From assembly GCF_035046505.1 (NCBI RefSeq), contig NC_089822.1, forward strand, positions 127,158,807 to 127,222,806: 64,000 nt of DNA, read 5' to 3'. The translations under genes were made by a program, and so were the position numbers. Origin of the DNA: Tiliqua scincoides. Its lineage: Eukaryota > Chordata > Lepidosauria > Squamata > Scincidae. This document shows positions 23,500-35,800 of this stretch, piece after piece; positions within the stretch are counted from its first letter, which is position 1; each line of letters begins with the position of its first letter. Below the pieces are notes generated by a model that saw only the letters and a program-made list of their open reading frames with translations, searched no databases and was not told where the DNA came from.

Positions 23500-24385
23500 G
23501 TGCGTTTCATTTTGGACTCTTCCTCATGGATCTTTCCATGATTCTCAACAATGGTGCAATTCTCTATCATCCAATTTCCAGTGCTTACAGATCCTGCTTC
23601 CCACCCTTTACTGGTCCTCCAAAAGCCAGGGCTGGTTCAAGACTTCCCAATACATGAGGCATGTGCCAAAAGCTGCCCTTTCTTACAAGGTGATGTGCCA
23701 GCATTTCCCACTCACTACAATGGATATTGAAAAGAAGGATGGAACAGAACAGGACATAGGGAGTGAAGGGCATTGGAGAAACTCTCCTTCACACTTCCCC
23801 TTCTGCTCCACCCCCTCTTTATTCCTCAAACCAGGGAGTGGGTGGACACCCCCCACCAACCTGCTATGTGAACTCAATACCTAAGTCAGTCTCATGGATG
23901 GGCTGGGCCTCTGGCTACCAGAGACGAATGCCTTCTCCATTTCCCAGTCTTGTGCAAATAACAAGAAAGGATTTTTCAGTACAAGCTGAACTGATGCTCT
24001 CTGTTTCTTCAATAAGTGCATTATTTCTCTTGGGGCCAAACTACACATTACATCAAGCATATCAATGTGCCTGGCATGTGCAGGTGGCTTTTTCTCCCTA
24101 CTAGCAGCCAAAATGTGTTCAGAAAGAGTGTTCAGTACAGACTGGGCCATGGCATGAAAGACTTCAGTTCCATCCCTATCCTACTTAGCTCACAGCATAC
24201 AGAGCCCGGATACTTGGTGAAACTATACAACTGCCAGGCTGCAGGGTGCTGCCTGAACCTACACACCATGCTGCTGTGTGCTCATATGCAGTGAATCCCT
24301 TTTCTCAGCATGCAGCACAAACTCGTGTCTCTCTGCTTCTCCCTCTGTGCTCTCAGCTGCTTCTTTGATTTTTGTTTTCTTCCAG

Positions 24386-24467
24386 GGAAGGTGCATCCAC
24401 CTGAATTCTCAACTTACCTGTATTTTCTCTTCTGCCCCACATTGATTTACAGCAAGAGTTACCCAAG
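24386..24467 (+). pseudogene. SOAT2: SOAT2 exon 8
   Basis: An 82-base exon between cttccag and gtgagt. It encodes [20 protein letters not shown], nearly identical to human [15 protein letters not shown]. Confidence 0.93.
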
Positions 24468-24651
24468 GTGAGTCTTCGCTGCACCCCTGTTCATTCTTTG
24501 GAGACTTCCTTTATCCCCACCTCTAGTGCAGTTATCCTGTAGGCCAGGAAGAGGGCATAAAATTGAGAAGGGGGGCCATAGGGTTCCCAAATACTTACAG
24601 TGTAAGAACCCATCCTGTGCACCCACCCAATGGCTGCTCCTTTCCTTGCAG

Positions 24652-24697
24652 GACACCCTATGTGCGCTAGAGGTATGTCATCAAGAACTTTGCTCAG
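24652..24697 (+). pseudogene. SOAT2: SOAT2 exon 9 with in-frame stop
   Basis: A 46-base exon between ccttgcag and gtgaga. It reads TPYVR, stop, RYVIKNFAQ against human TPYVRWNYVAKNFAQ. The stop, TAG at 24668-24670, stands where a conserved tryptophan (TGG) is expected, so one base change explains it. Flanking codons and both splice sites are intact. A product ending here would lack the active site. Confidence 0.92.
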
Positions 24698-24842
24698 GTG
24701 AGAGATGCAGAGTGGTGTTTTAGGAAGATGATATTCATGCCTGGCTTCTCTGTGTATGAAGAAGATACTTAGGGACAGGCCAACAAGCATAAGACACACC
24801 CATTGCATTGGGCTGGAGGTTTATTCCCCCCCCCTTTTGCAG

Positions 24843-24972
24843 TTCTTTGGCTGCGTGTTTTTCATTAACTTCATCCTGGATCGTCTCTGCATTCCTTTCT
24901 TCAGCAATATGAGCAAGCAGCCTTTCAGCATCAAAACTTTGGTGCTCTCCATTTTCCATGCTACATTGCCAG
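24843..24972 (+). pseudogene. SOAT2: SOAT2 exon 10
   Basis: A 130-base exon between ttttgcag and gtatat. It encodes [20 protein letters not shown] and on to FHATLPG, matching [20 protein letters not shown]. Frame is kept. Confidence 0.93.
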
Positions 24973-26656
24973 GTATATAGGCAGAGTGGCCTAATCTGCA
25001 TGGTGAAATGAGTTGTGGGATACAACAAACGGAACTTAAATCCGTTATGGTTCATTTTTGGGTGGGACGTTCTGGAAACTCCATCAGCCATATCTCCAAA
25101 GCATCCATCTGTCTGTTAATTCTTGTCAGTGGACCCCACCCCTAATATATCCTCTACTCCTTTTTCTCTTGAATGTAATGGATAACAGAAAAAAAAAATT
25201 AAAAAAAAATGCAAAATGAGATAAATCATACGATTTATACATTATAAATGAGAGAAATCATACAATTTATTTTTCATAATGTGTATGATCACAGGATTTA
25301 GGATTCTGTTGGCCCAGAATTCCGATTCATTTATTAATAGCAATGAGTTCACACATTGCTCTGTATTTGCTCTGTATGCAACCTATTTACTTGTGTATTT
25401 GACTGTAGCTCTTCACCCACCTGTGAAAAGAGCAGCAATATATTGCAGGGTTTTCAATTTTACTTGCAAAAAATGAAATTGTCTGCCTCTAGTTCCTACC
25501 TAGGCTCCCTCATTGAATCACTGCAGAAGACCAAAAAGACATATTTAAACCAAAGGACCAAAAGGCAGGAGGACCTGATCTCCTGTGGATCAACCTAGAA
25601 AATCAAGCTATAGCACTCCATAAAAGCAGTCACACCACAGGAAAGGTACTTGCAGAACAAGAGCCCCCAGTTAATTCAAGCATGTAAGCCAAGCCACGTA
25701 ACTACAGGGGCAAGAAATATCCAGGACCTATGGCTGTATGACCTGGGAGAAAGTCTCTTTCTAACCCTGAAATGGCCTAATGAAATAAGAACTGCCTTAC
25801 TGAGTCAGAGCTCAATCCTGAACTCTTGAGCGCTTGTAGTACAAGTGTACTGCTGGTGCTGGGTGTTGCAAATGTGCCGTAAGGCACACCCGCACCAAAT
25901 CTGGCTGGTGCCAGTCGGCGCTGAGACCAGTGCTAGCCAGACGCCGCCAAGAGCTGCGGTGGTGCTGGTGGTGGTCTCGCAGGCGGGTGGGAGGAACCGG
26001 GGCAAGAAGGAGGTGGGAGCGGCCGAGCTCCCAGATCCTGAACTCCGTGTCAGGCTGGAAGGCCAAATACAGGGTCTCACAAGTCTGCGACAGCAAATTT
26101 TCTGGTGGAGACTTGAGAAGCAGGGCTTCATTGCAGGGCTTGGGGCTTTCCCCGAGGAAGGGAATGAAAGTCCCCTTTCCCGAGGAGACCTCTGGTGGCT
26201 GCTGTGGGGCTGCAGGATGCAACTACGCCTCACATGGTTGTCACTGCACCCAGCAACGGCAGCAGCTTTAGAATTCGGCTGCCAGACTCATGATCCACAT
26301 AGATTAGTACACTATTCTGTCTCCAGACAATAGGAGATGTTTTTTTCACTAACAATAGTGCAGGAGCTGAGCCTAAAATCAGCATCCAAACCACGGCAGG
26401 GACAAAGTACTACAACCTCCCTGCTACCTCACCTACTACACCAGTTTGCCATATTTTATACCCATGTCCAGGTGCTATTTATACATAAAACTAACACCCC
26501 ACAGGCACGTTATGCATATTTCATGTGTAGCCGGATGCTGAGGCCGGGTATCTGCCAAGATGAGGATTGGAGTTTACCAACATTGCACCCGATCAAGTTC
26601 ATGGCAGATTTGATGTTTCCCCCTCCCTACAATAACCTTATCCATCTACTCCCCAG

Positions 26657-26754
26657 GGGCATTTCTGCTCCTGTTGGGTTTTTTTGGCTTCCTGCACTGG
26701 TGGCAAAATGCTTTTGCTGAGATGCTGCGCTTTGCCGACCGCGCCTTCTACAAG
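26657..26754 (+). pseudogene. SOAT2: SOAT2 exon 11
   Basis: A 98-base exon between tccccag and gtgatg. It encodes [20 protein letters not shown] then FYK. The human segment is [20 protein letters not shown], so a cysteine and a leucine in a very conserved stretch are changed to W and Q. This may reflect relaxed selection. Confidence 0.92.
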
Positions 26755-27029
26755 GTGATGGTGGGGCTGGGGGTGAGGTGCAGGGAAGGGATGGGGTTGT
26801 TTCTGTGCTGTTTGTTCTAGGCGGACCCAGTGGCGTACAAAGTCCATCTGGCACCCAGGACCCATAAAATTTTGTCACCCCATAACATTAATATTATTTT
26901 TTTTGTTTTTTTTACCCCATATTATTTACCCCATAATAAAATTTTATTATTTTTTTACCCCATATTAATAAATAAATAATTATTATAATTATCTATTTTT
27001 GTATCCAGAGTTGCCATTCCCAAAGAGAT

Positions 27030-27490
27030 CATAGCATCCCCCAGCACATTCCCCTCTGCACAAAAACAGCATCCTCCATATAGCAGCCCCCCAAACACAT
27101 ACCCAACAGTTTTTGTTCCACTCCTCCTGAGGACCCCCCCCCCCAAGATCTCAGTTCCACAATCACCAAATTGAGCACAGGCAGGCAACCTGAACGTTCT
27201 TCAGCAGGAGAACACTGTGCCACACATATGCCCAAAAGGGTTTGGCAGTCAATGGAGGTACACTCTGCACATGCTCAAAGGCAGCTCTGTTTTATGGTTG
27301 CATCCAGATTAACCATTCCAACAGTTTTTTAGAGCATACCACTGCAATTTCCCCCTCACACAAAACAGCATCCTGCACACAGCAGCTCCCCAACACATAT
27401 CCTTTGGTTCCCCTTCCCCTGAGACTACCCCCTTCCCAGATCTCAATTCCACAATCACCAAAGCACAGGCAGGCAGCCTGAGTAACTCCA
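27030..27490. repeat. Tandem duplication, period about 310 bases
   Basis: The block cacaaaaacagcatcctcca, then cagatctcag and ccacaatcaccaaa at 27055-27190 recurs at 27360-27490 as cacaaaacagcatcctgcac, cagatctcaattccacaatc and the following cagg-rich piece. The two units are moderately diverged. Confidence 0.65.
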
Positions 27491-27777
27491 CTCCTCACTA
27501 TCACAGAATCAGGCTGGCAGCCCCCAGCAGGCATTGGCTTCTTCTCCTTTCTCTGGTGCTGCACGAGGAGAGGGAGAACAAGTGCAGGCTTCTTGCTCCT
27601 CCTCCCAACTACAGACTGAGAACAGCACCAGCTGATGGGGGGGGTGCCACATGGAGGCTTTGCTGTGAGGAGATAGACTTTTGCAGCTCTCAACCCCCTT
27701 CCCCTTTGACGGGCCAATAATGTTTTGGGCACCAGCCAGGGTCACTCACCGTATTGGTCCACATCCTCCCTTACTTC

Positions 27778-27827
27778 CTGGCTGGCTGGCTCACTCACTC
27801 CTCATCCCTCAATCAGGGCCATCACTT

Positions 27828-27858
<31 letters not shown>

Positions 27859-27862
27859 CAGT
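27778..27862 (+). repeat. CTGG microsatellite
   Basis: Two runs of the tetranucleotide ctgg flank a short interruption; the second run has about eight units. Confidence 0.85.
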
Positions 27863-27882
27863 GCAGAATCTTGTGCAGGATT

Positions 27883-27950
27883 TCTAAGAAGTAAGCCCCA
27901 TAATAGTCAATGGGGCTTACTCCCAGGAAAGTGTGGATAGGATCGCAGCT
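27883..27950. repeat. Short palindromic repeat, well preserved
   Basis: The arms aagtaagccccataatag and caatggggcttactcccag form a clear inverted pair, followed by gtgtggataggat. Confidence 0.7.
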
Positions 27951-28264
27951 TGCTTGTAGTCTTCTTGTGGAGCCCAAGGGGTCTCAGGGAGAAACAATAT
28001 AACTGAGGAAAGTCTCCCTGCACTAAGCCAAAGTGGTGTGTGGTTCTCATCTTTGGGGTGCTCTGGCAGGATGCGTGATTGGAAATTTTTTTTGGGGGGG
28101 GCACCCTCACTGCTCCTGGCTGCCCCCATTCTTCACTGGGTTTTCAACCACAGCCAGAGTGGCTGCACCTCCCACTGTTCAAAGTGGGAAGAGAGCCCAA
28201 GTGGGAGGGTACAGCAGCAGCAGCAGCAAAAAAGGCTCACTGAGCCAGGAAAGGCGAAGCCTGG

Positions 28265-28355
28265 CAGCCCAACCCTATGCATGTCTAGTCAGAAGTAAGC
28301 CCCATAGTAGTCAAAAGGGCTAACTCCCACGAACCTGGGGTAGGATTGCAACCTC
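28265..28355. repeat. Short palindromic repeat
   Basis: It has cccaaccctatgcatgtcta, gaagtaagccccatagtag and the partner arm aagggctaactccca, then ggattgcaacc. Confidence 0.6.
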
Positions 28356-29400
28356 AGTCACTTGCCCTCTCTGCTTCCGAGACCCAAGAAGCTGTTGTCA
28401 GTCTGTCCCCGCACTAAGTCCCCCACACATTGCTGTTTGATGTGGGTAGCATTCACAACACACACACCGCCTTCCCCTTTGTACGCCAGTGGATGGACCT
28501 TGTAGGACAATTGTTTTCCTGTGTCAGCTTTCAAATGTTTCAAAGACATTTGTAGCCTTTCTGGTTGCAAAGAACACAGCTGAGCACACAAGCGTCATGA
28601 GTTCAGAACGCTCTGAGATTAAAGGTGGAGTGTGTGACTAAGTAATGGTGGGGCAGCATCTGTAGCTATAAATTATGCAGAAGTATAGAGAGGGCTGTCT
28701 TTTCCCTTGAATGAAGGCATTCCTGTTGCAGACCTATCTGAACACATGCAGCCACCTCCTGCCGTGTCAGGCCCTTGGTCCATTTCGCTCCATATTGTCT
28801 GAACTGAGTGGCAGCTGTTGTCCAGAGTTTCAGGCAGGGGTCTTTCACTTACCTGGGATGTCAGAGATGGAAACTAGAAGCTGCACCATTGAAATGACTG
28901 AACTGCAGCCCCAAAAAGTTCTGCCAGTGAAACCCATGTCAAGTGAACAATTTGCAGAAGACAGAATTTGAACTCTCTTGGCTTGAAAGACTGCTGGTCT
29001 GGGGCAAGGTGGAAGGAAGATAGCTGTGGGGGTCTTGGCAGATGTTTTTCAAAGAAACATCTGTACATTGAGTTGCAGAGAATGAACACAGCACCAGGGG
29101 ATGCAGCTCATGATTTCAGCCCCCCAAAAAAGATGAGGTTGACAGGTCTTAAGCCCACTGCAGAATTCCTTCCTGGTGTCAAAAGTGGATTTCCCCTTAG
29201 CACAAACTATGCTCTGATGGAACTGGCTATTGGTACTGGGCTGAGAGGACTGGTGGCAGAAGAAACTGGCCATACAGCACACAGTAAAGAGCCTCTCTTG
29301 CATGTTACAAGGTCCCAAATATGCAGCAAGATGGGCCAGGTGCTTTGTGCAAGTGTGGTTCCTCCCCTGTCCAAGCTCATCACTGTGTCTCTTGCTCTAG

Positions 29401-29499
29401 GACTGGTGGAATTCCACAGGATTCATTACATACTACCGGACGTGGAATGAGTTTGTGCATGACTGGCTCTACTACTATGTGTATCAGGACCTCCTGTCG
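29401..29499 (+). pseudogene. SOAT2: SOAT2 exon 12
   Basis: A 99-base phase-0 exon between gctctag and gtaagg. It begins [20 protein letters not shown], completing the FYxDWWN motif of membrane-bound O-acyltransferases, and ends VYQDLLS. Confidence 0.93.
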
Positions 29500-30822
29500 G
29501 TAAGGCTTGGGTAAACCACAGATATGGACAGTCAACGTGAGGCCCTAAGTGCTTAATCTCCCCCCCCCCAACAGGGCTTCCTATGCAGCCCCAGTGTGTA
29601 TAGCTCTCATTCTCAAGGAGCCCCTTATAATTATAAGGAGCCTTCTTTTCTATTTTGACAGTTTTCCTGTACACGACACCAGACACAAGCTCTGCACCTA
29701 CTCCTTTCCCTTAATGGCGGCAGAGACTTTGGCTGTTCACACTGGGGCAGATGGAGATGTTTGAAGAAGTTCTTTTGTCATGTCTCTGCCAGCAGAAGAG
29801 TGTCCAGTGATCCTGCAACCCTGGTCAATATGACCAGATACAAATTAATTGCTGGTCATAACCTCAATATCTGAAATTTCCAAGAATGCCCCTCCTTCTT
29901 TCATATCAATCCTGACTTTGACGAGCTAAAAAAGTGATCTGTAGCAACCCCAAGCATTGCATCATCCTGTCAGGAGACGCCGATATCTTGATTGGATCTT
30001 CAGTGCTCAAAGGGTATAAAGAGGAACCTGGGAGGTGGGTCTTTGTTCAGTGTTTTTGGAAATCCTTGGAAGCTGTCCTCTATGCCTTGTCCCTCCATCA
30101 TGGACGGGGAACTTCTGAAACTTTGGAGGACAGGTGAAAGCTACATGCTGTTCTGCCTTTCCATCTTATGCCTGTAAGTAATAGGTTTACTGTTTTAGTT
30201 TTGTCTGTGTTAAGTTTTTTTTTTGGGGGGGGGGGCGGGGGGTCCTATCAAGTTACATTCTTCTTAAGAATGTAGATTCTTAAGAAGGGAGTTACATACT
30301 TCTTAAGAGATGTAACTGTAACTAATGTGTATTTCAATCAAATCCATTAAGCTACTCAGCTTGTTTATTGTGAGTACTGGAGGGAACTGGGTCCAACTAA
30401 AACCCTGCCATGAAGTTCTGTAGGTTAGCTTGTTGAATAGCTAAGCTGAGTCCCTGGTAAAGGGACTGTAAGGAGCTTGTGAAAGCTAGTGTTGGCCAAG
30501 AGGCTGGCAGTTTTCCTTGAGGCTGTTCAAGCCTGGCCCTTATTTTCTTAAAGCAGCTGTTAAGGGCCAATTTACCTTGCTAGGATGTGTACCATAGTGC
30601 CTTCAGTTGTAAAGCTAAGCCATGTCCTATTTGTCTTCACATTTATTAATATTTTTGGAAGAGCAAGTAGTTGAGGCAGTTTGCAAAATGTAGCTAAGTA
30701 CCACAGCTATTTTAAGAAACATGCACCTTGGTGGTGGAGTGTCTTTATAACTGTGTAATTGTCGTGCATTAGAAAACTACTACCTCAGCCCAAGTGGCAA
30801 AGACCCTAACTTTAAGATAGGG

Positions 30823-31359
30823 CAGGGGTGGGCAAACATTTTTGCAAGAGAGCCACATCATTTCTCTGGTACTGTGTCAGGGGCCGGGGGGGGGGGGAAG
30901 AATTAATTTACATTTCAAATTTAAATAAATTTAAATAAATTTACATAAATGAATAGATTAGAGAACTTATGTGGATGAATGAATTTTATAATACACATGA
31001 AAACTATAATACAGGCATGTAGAACCACATGAGAACTGTGAACTGTTTGCCACACACCTCTTGCACAGTGAAAACATACAGACCAAGCCAGAAACACATG
31101 GAGACATAAGTCATTTAGAGGCAATTTGGGGGAGCGGGGTTAAATAATGCCCAGGGAAAAGCAGGGAGTATGAAAGGCCTTGCTCTAACTCAGCCCACAA
31201 CTCATGTCTGGTGGTTGCAAATGGCAATCTTGGGCCAATGCGGGCTCCAACAGTCTCCAAGGGGCCAGAGGCTCATTGGAGACTGGGGGCTCCCTTCAGG
31301 CTGGTTGGGGGTCCCCAAGGGCTGCAAATGGCCCCCAGTCTCAGGTTTGACCATTCCTG
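30823..31359. mobile_element. Non-autonomous hAT element
   Basis: The ends are caggggtgggcaaac and gtttgaccattcctg. The 8-bp flanks are agataggg (30815-30822) and agatagga (31360-31367). The interior has the gagccacatcatttctctgg block also seen at 63369, and an AT-rich (aaattta)n stretch. Confidence 0.88.
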
Positions 31360-31652
31360 AGATAGGACATAGTCCACCTTATGGTAACTTAATTGGTGTT
31401 TAAACCCCCCTCTCCGTAACCCCGTTCTTACAGAACTTTGTTGTTCAAAAGCAGTATATAAATGTTCTCAGCAACAATAACAAACTATTGTGTTCCTCTA
31501 AATTTTTTTAAAAGGCAAAGAGTCCACCTAACCAGTGAGAGGTGGGGCAAGTGTGCAGCCCGATCCAACATTTGGATCTATAGGTTCAGAATGCAAGCTG
31601 TCACCTTGGGCCAAAGTCTGCAGACCCCATTTTGAATTCTCTTTAAACACTA

Positions 31653-32576
31653 AACAGGTGTTTAAAGAGAATGCAGGTGCTGGATTATCGACTTGCTCTG
31701 AATGGGGTTGCACTCCCTCTGAAGGAGCAGGTTCGCAGCTTGGGGGTCCTCCTGGATTCGCAGCTGCTCCTGGATTCCCAGGTGGCGGCTGTGGCTAGGG
31801 GGGCCTTTGCTCAGCTTCGGCTGGTGCGCCAGCTGCGACCGTACTTGGATCGTGCAGACCTGGCCACGGTGATCCATGCCACGGTGACATCGAGGTTAGA
31901 TTACTGTAACGTGCTCTATGTGGGGCTGCCCCTGAAGACGGTTCGGAAACTACAATTAGTACAGAATGCGGCAGCCCGTGTGGTCACCGGAGCCAGGCGG
32001 TTTGACTCTGTCAGCCCGCTTCTCCGGGGGCTGCATTGGCTGCCCATTCGTTTCCGGGCCCAATTCAAGGTGCTGGTTTTGACCTTTAAAGCCCTATACT
32101 GCTCTGGGCCAGGATATCTTAGAGACCGCCTACTCCCGTACAATCCGGCTCGCCATCTCAGGTCATCAGAGAAGGCCTTTTTGCAAGTGCCGCCACCCAA
32201 GGAGGTCCGGGGGGTGGCTGCAAGAAATAGGGCCTTCTCGGTAGTGGCACCAACATTATGGAACTCCCTTCCCCTTGACTTGAGAATGGCTCCCTCTCTT
32301 GAGAGCTTTCGGCGAGGCCTGAAAACACTGTTGTTTAAACAAGCCTTCTGATTTCTGGCCTTCTTAACTTTTTATACATCTTTTAGTTTTACAGGCTTGA
32401 TTCCTCGGTGATCTGCTCTTTTACTCTTTTAATCTGACTACTGTTTTTATGGCCCTGTAGTGTGTTTTTAAATGTTTTTATCTGTTTGTATTAATGTTTT
32501 TTAAATTCTATTGTTTTTTAATATGTTGTTAGCCGCCCTGGGTCCCATTAGGGAGAAGGGCGGGATAAAAATAAAG

Positions 32577-32612
<36 letters not shown>

Positions 32613-32623
32613 ACTCTTAAGCA
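31653..32623 (+). mobile_element. 5'-truncated L2-type LINE with intact C-terminal frame
   Basis: An open frame of 226 residues (31671-32351) encodes the C-terminal end of an L2/CR1-group reverse transcriptase: SRLDYCNVLYVGLP, LQLVQNAAARVVTG, LHWLPIRFRAQFKVLVLTFK and PTLWNSLPLDLR. The 3' end has gccgccctgggtcccatt, gggcgggataaaaataaag and (att)n. A perfect 14-bp duplication, ctctttaaacacta, flanks it at 31639-31652 and 32624-32637. The intact frame suggests a young insertion. Confidence 0.93.
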
Positions 32624-32695
32624 CTCTTTAAACACTACAGAGGACAGGTACTTTGGTGCAAAGCCTGTAACTCACCTGTGCTGTTTGCCTTCCAG

Positions 32696-32787
32696 CTCCT
32701 CTGAGGGAAGGCCCGGGTTGCAGCTATGCTGTCTGCCTTCTTCACTTCGGCTGCTGTCCATGAATATGCCTACAGCTTGAGCTTAGG
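32696..32787 (+). pseudogene. SOAT2: SOAT2 exon 13, left half, with in-frame stop
   Basis: After acceptor ccttccag this reads LL, stop, GKARVAAMLSAFFTSAAVHEYAYSLSL. The TGA is at 32702-32704. The catalytic histidine of the HEY motif is still encoded. The exon is cut in the glycine codon after SLSL by a LINE; the last 12 bases, cttgagcttagg, are the left target duplication. Confidence 0.93.
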
Positions 32788-32880
32788 TTCAGTTCAGTTC
32801 AGTAAGACCTTTATCGGCATAAAATACAGAGAAAGAACAAGACAGGAATGTACAAAGACAACACAACATAAGCATAAACA

Positions 32881-35800
32881 TCAGTCACTGCCCAGAGTCC
32901 CAGGACTCTGCCTGGCTATTACCCCAGATAAAAAGGAAGCAACATTATCCAGAGTCTCAGGATCAGGAGTGGAAAGGAGAGACTGAAGCATAGTTGAATC
33001 CTCCCAGCCCTGCATCCTAGCTAGCAATGGACCTAGAAATTTCTTGCGTGACACAACATGTAGCGGGCAGTAAAAAAAGGTATGCATTAAAGTCTCAACG
33101 CAATCCCTACCACACTTGCATTTCCTCTCTAAGTAGGGGATACCGCTGAACCTGCCCGTTAACAAGGCTGATGGAAGAGCGTTACACCTTGCCAGTGTGA
33201 AAGCTCTCCGGGCCTGTGGGCACACCAGGTGGTAAAAGAAGGAGGCCGGTTTCCCAAAACTGACTGGAATATGAAGATGGAGTGGAGAACATGTGGTTCT
33301 GGCAGCACTAAACAGCTCTTGTTGTTCAATATCCAGAATTCTTCCTTTGACAATTCTGTAAGCTGCATCACAACCAATCATACCTAACTCTTCAGTGTCC
33401 AGCCCTATTGACTTAATTTTAGTTAGAAGATCAGTGATCTCAATAGGCAGGACTGGATCCAATAATAATTGTTGCATTAGATCAGAAGAGGTGGGGTTAA
33501 ATAAAATCCTAAACCAAAATTTCAGAAGTCTTAACCATACAGTAGTCCTTAGTCGAATTAACCCCACCTCGAGACACAGGACCGAGTAGGGAACGCACCT
33601 GGGTAAGCCCAAAATCTTCTGTAAAAAGGAGGCTTGGACACGTTCTAGTGGTTGGTTAATAACCTTATACCAGACAGGAGAACCATAAAGAACCTGGGAA
33701 AGAACCTTTCCCTTAAACGCCTCCAGAGCAGCCAGAACATAACCATTTCCGCAGGTGAAAAAGAAACGGGAAATGGCTGAGGAAGCTAGTTTGGATGCGT
33801 TCTGCACTGCCTTGCGATGAAAAGCCCAAGTGAGTCTGTAATGGAAGTTGATACCCAGGTACTTGAAATGCTTAACCTGTTCCATTTTGTTGCCATTACA
33901 AGACCACTTAAAAGCTTTCCATCTGTTAGCAAATATCATTATCTTAGATTTAGCATAATTGATCTGCAATTTGTTGGTCAAAAAATACTCTGTGGCACGA
34001 CTGAGCAGACATTTCAGGCCAATCCTAGTACGAGATATCAGTACTGCATCATCCGCGTACAGAAGTAGCGGCACTTGGCTTGCGCCAAGCTTTGGACAAT
34101 GGCCATCTACTTCCTTCAGGGAAGGGGCAAGATCATTTAGAAATAGATTGAAAACATGGGGGCCAAGACACAGCCCTGTTTGACCCCTTTGTTAGTGATG
34201 ATGGAGTTAGATTCCCCCTCCAGGAGCATCTAACCCTGCACGAGGTATTTAGATGGAGGGACCTAATCAGCAGCAGTAATCTTTTATCAATCCCCATGTC
34301 TTCCAACTTGGCCCAAAGAAGCTCCCTATCCACAGAATCAAAGGCACCTTTCAAATCAAGGAAGGCTACATAAAGACGAGCCTTACATATCCTGACCTGC
34401 TTATAGGCCAAATGAGACAGGATCAGGCAATTATCCAAAGTTGATTTGCCCTGGCAGAAGCCAGATTGCTCAGGGCCTAAGATGCCTTGCGAAGTAACCC
34501 AGAGAGTGAGTTTATTGCAAAGATATTTAGCATAGATCTTACCTAGTACAGAAAGCAAACTAACAGGCCGAAAGTTTCCTGGTATGGTAGGGTCACCCTT
34601 TTTATGAATAGGCACGACTGTTGCTGTAAGCCAGGCATTGGGTAATAGGCCAGAGCTGTCGATCATTGTAAAAAAGTGGGCAAGTAACTGGGCCCACCAT
34701 TCCGGGTCACCTTTTAAAAGCTCGGGTGGTATTTCATCTGGCCCTGCGGCCTTCCCTGGCTTCAATTGCATAATTAGCTCTTTAATTTCATCAGGGGTCA
34801 CAGGAGGCCAGATAGGCAGATCCACAGAGGTAAAGTCTGGGTTGGTGTCCGGGGATTTGCTCTTATCATAAAAAAGATCTGTAAAGTGTTGAACCCATGT
34901 GGACGAAGGGATAATAGCAGGGTCGTATGTTTCTGATCTACATGAACCCGCTACAACTGCCCAAAATTGTTTATTATTTTTGTGTTGAATCGCTTGATGC
35001 AGCTTGTTCCATTGAGTTAAAACAAACTTTTTCTTTTTCTCTGTCAATAAAACTCTGAGTTGTTTTTTGAGAATGGAGAGTTTAACTAAACAACTGGGGT
35101 CGTTGTACTTTCTAAAATCTAAATAAGAAGCCCTGATACACATCTTAAGATCCCTACATTCACTGTCAAACCAATCCTTTTTGTCAAAAGCACTGCATGT
35201 CTTAACTGACATGGGCCTGGTACTCAGGGACTTAAAAATGTATCTAATAAAACCTTCAAAGGATTTGATTTGAATAAAGGGATCAGAGTCCTGTCGAATG
35301 GCCGATAAAAAATCTCTGCTTGCTGGTTCCGTACATAAACGATGGAAGTTTGAAGAAAGAGCACTGTTAGCCACAATTTTATACCTACACTCTAGATTTG
35401 GCTCTACCTCAGCTTGTGATGGAACACTCCCAGAATGGAGGTCAAGGACCAAGATTAAAGGTAAATGGTCACTATAGGTTACATCCCCAATGGTAAAATC
35501 CTTCACATGGTGCTTCATTTTAGTGGATACCAAAATGTAATCCACAACGCTGGCGCCACGAGAGGATACAAAAGTAAATTCATCAGCATTGGGGAATTCT
35601 TTTAGACCATTAAGCCAAATCATGTTAGTGGTAATGGAAAACTTAGCAAGGGCCATACCGTTGGCATTATAGTGTGCATCTTTGGACCACCTGCTTAGTG
35701 CACAAAAGGGGGGGAGGGAGCTGTCATCATCCACATCCCAGGCTCTGTGGAAGATTTCCGCTGAGTTCCCTACCCTCGAATTTAAATCACCCAGCAAAAG

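Larger units (their letters stand above)
26755..29400. other. SOAT2 intron 11: repeats, no gene seen
   Basis: The intron holds a gtggcgtacaaag-type repeat start (26828), an AT-rich tract (26895-27000), a tandem duplication (27030-27490), a CTGG microsatellite and two palindromic repeats. No conserved coding segment was recognised. Confidence 0.5.

Noticed and set aside
31671-32351. 226-residue frame as a host gene
   Set aside because: Its sequence is the C-terminal part of an L2-type reverse transcriptase, and the insert has an (att)n tail and a 14-bp target duplication.
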